From Paenibacillus alvei DSM 29 (lineage in GTDB: Bacteria > Bacillota > Bacilli > Paenibacillales > Paenibacillaceae): a stretch of 64,000 bases of DNA. Below, piece by piece: positions 63,701 to 64,000 of the stretch. The notes beneath the pieces were generated by a model that was given only the letters and a program-made list of their open reading frames with translations, searched no databases and was not told the origin of the DNA. How positions within the stretch are numbered: position 1 is the first letter of the stretch; each line of letters begins with the position of its first letter. Position numbers and translations under genes: made by a program. Location of the stretch: contig NZ_AMBZ01000006.1 in the NCBI RefSeq assembly GCF_000293805.1, forward strand, positions 411,345 through 475,344, written 5' to 3'.

Positions 63701-64000
63701 CTTTTATCCGCAATCTGTCCTCAGGTGTTAAGGTAATCGCCAGGCGCTCCACTTGCTGTTCGCTCGCTTGCGGTGTATACACGGGTTTAATCTCCGCGAC
63801 TTCTTCATACCCTGCTAATACGTCTGACCAGTAAGACATCCCTTTTTCTTGATCCTGTTTTTCCAGCCATACGATATAATCTTCGTAGGAGGCCCGATCC
63901 TGCTTGTCCTTGATGATCTGCTTCTTTAGATCAGCTGGCAAAGCCCCTTGTTGCAGCGCTTGATAGATTCGATTGAACTCCCCGTATACCGCCGATAGAC
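60771..64000 (-). CDS. Nonribosomal peptide synthetase, C-terminal module (5' part outside window)
   Basis: The frame is open to the right edge (upstream codons read EFNRIYQALQQGALPADLKKQ), so the 1056 residues from 63941 are only part. Order: the end of a condensation domain (SYWSDVLAGYEE, DVVFGKVTSGRQSDVRG, VGLFINTIPVRV); an adenylation domain (LAYIIYTSGTTGQPKG, NAYGPTEST, LYRSGDLAKWLPDG); a carrier domain with the phosphopantetheine Ser in DNFFELGGNSLLIM; then about 190 residues resembling the second half of a condensation domain without HHxxxD. No thioesterase or reductase follows. By alignment in my head with GrsA, the binding-pocket residues read roughly D-A-W-Q-T-G-A-V-L; I would not predict the amino acid. 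The HHxxxDG of the first C domain lies outside the window. Confidence 0.93.
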   Translation of the reverse strand, partial: LSAVYGEFNRIYQALQQGALPADLKKQIIKDKQDRASYEDYIVWLEKQDQEKGMSYWSDVLAGYEEVAEIKPVYTPQASEQQVERLAITLTPEDRLRIKELTSAHRMTVSNVVETAWGIVLQAYSGQKDVVFGKVTSGRQSDVRGIEDIVGLFINTIPVRVASKEGMSVMSLLKDMQQQGSESEQYAYCSLAEIQAQTEQKQHLIQVLYAFENYYVDEDKLTDFTYEITSSRDQPPYNLTLCAYESGEKIVCEMLYNPNVYANEDIVHMLARLEHVLHALAVNPEMKLSELETITEEEKEQILGAFNETSLAYAKDKTIPALWEEQVAHTPDAIAVVYEDNDVTYDALNQKINQVAWALRRLHIKPADRVVIVAERSVEMIAGMYGIIKAGGAYVPVDPTLPAERMQFILNDCKPKAVLVYKATIETDLPTINLADDKLWEGQSDNPEQVNRPDDLAYIIYTSGTTGQPKGVMLAHSGVVAMRSYLQEKYEVTQQDNVLQFANYIFDASVWEMTLSLLLGAKLTLVSQAVLSDVSSFNAFIKKNGITLTLLPPQYYLQTDISGLRVLTTGGSAANAEMIEKAGSGTRYINAYGPTESTVLATGWEYDGESDIPNPVPIGKPTSNTQIYIMDGMKLCGIGVPGELCIAGSGVAKGYLNLPALTAEKFIENPYGEGKLYRSGDLAKWLPDGNIAYLGRIDDQVKIRGFRIEPGEVENALRQLEGIQDAVVVATNHHEIQSLCGYIVSHTVVDPFEIKQNLKKFLPSYMIPSFIMQLEQIPVTSSGKVDKHRLPSPNVRALVEHDTFVAAQNDREKELVTIWRDILVSEQIGIHDNFFELGGNSLLIMSMLARIEEKYPGIVKVGDIFANPTIAQLATFIDVSRQAALRCAQVPFPDSYLLGSRNKEFVFHFQDNSDLFHVLKEMQSENETALESWLLFLYTYSVIEATGQQELSVCYGANNTFSSFEICNHDDLNVLLENVNSKKQAAPKCTQAKFIIDYKQNGLFPMFLYQFTGNKGYTEYCDFSFSFTMNEEAVYFEAKILNRTLNSDYIQSLFLRWIQIVQHVSLKEKDDNKVR

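Noticed and set aside
1..64000. CRISPR arrays, tRNA or rRNA genes, intact transposases
   Set aside because: No regularly spaced repeats, no cloverleaf-like T-arm GTTCRANNC sequences in context, and no transposase-like protein were found.

Overview
The window looks like a chromosomal segment of a Paenibacillus-like Gram-positive bacterium (Bacillales). Supporting signs are strong AGGAGG-type ribosome binding sites, frequent GTG and TTG starts, Firmicute-type lipoproteins, CcpA-like cre boxes, a Firmicute ethanolamine (eut) locus, and NRPS and YcaO genes. The genus is inferred, not proven. I saw no tRNA, rRNA, CRISPR array or intact insertion sequence.

Layout. 1-6.3 kb: the end of an MHYT-domain gene, then a five-gene phosphoglycerate-type uptake operon (response regulator, histidine kinase, two accessory proteins, PgtP-like transporter) behind a possible leader attenuator. 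6.3-20 kb: mostly single genes (signal peptidase I, MFS exporter with MarR regulator, YdcF, RidA, AraC regulator, transglutaminase-like protein, PhzF, BcrC, TauE/DUF1634 with an Lrp regulator) mixed with decayed remnants of PAP2, GrpB and histidine-phosphatase genes. 20-34.7 kb: an accessory region rich in GNAT acetyltransferases and VOC proteins, a YcaO plus ThiF-like pair typical of azoline (thiazole/oxazole) peptide maturation with no precursor gene visible, and several frameshifted genes. 35-37.8 kb: a DUF485-ActP acetate uptake operon with a cre box, and an intact GrpB gene.

38-41.9 kb: two overlapping-to-abutting genes of clearly higher GC and different codon use than their neighbours, encoding a possible alpha/beta-hydrolase and an 875-residue protein I cannot assign. 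This is the strongest candidate for recently transferred, undescribed content.

42.7-59.6 kb: a nearly complete eut microcompartment locus on the minus strand, transcribed eutG, S, P, V, W, A, B, C, L, K-like, E, M, T, pduL/eutD, a eut-associated gene, eutN, a PduT-like shell gene and eutH. EutW senses ethanolamine and phosphorylates EutV, whose ANTAR domain should bind paired hairpins. I find three such dual-hairpin/terminator leaders (before eutG, eutS and eutA). Upstream of eutG lies an adenosylcobalamin riboswitch followed by further ANTAR-type hairpins and a terminator, the arrangement of the EutX/Rli55 regulatory RNA that titrates EutV when cobalamin is scarce. A 13/14 match to a cre box overlaps the eutS promoter. 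Ethanolamine enters by EutH, is split by AdoCbl-dependent EutBC (reactivated by EutA, cofactor made by EutT) inside the shell, and acetaldehyde goes to acetyl-CoA (EutE), acetyl-phosphate (PduL) or ethanol (EutG).

59.7-64 kb: two truncated membrane-protein genes, an orphan hairpin, and the 3' end of a nonribosomal peptide synthetase gene (partial C, A, PCP, then a condensation-like half-domain and no thioesterase).

Caution on pseudogenes: five frameshifts sit in runs of exactly six A or T, where one extra base would restore the gene, including one in eutC. These may be assembly errors rather than real damage.
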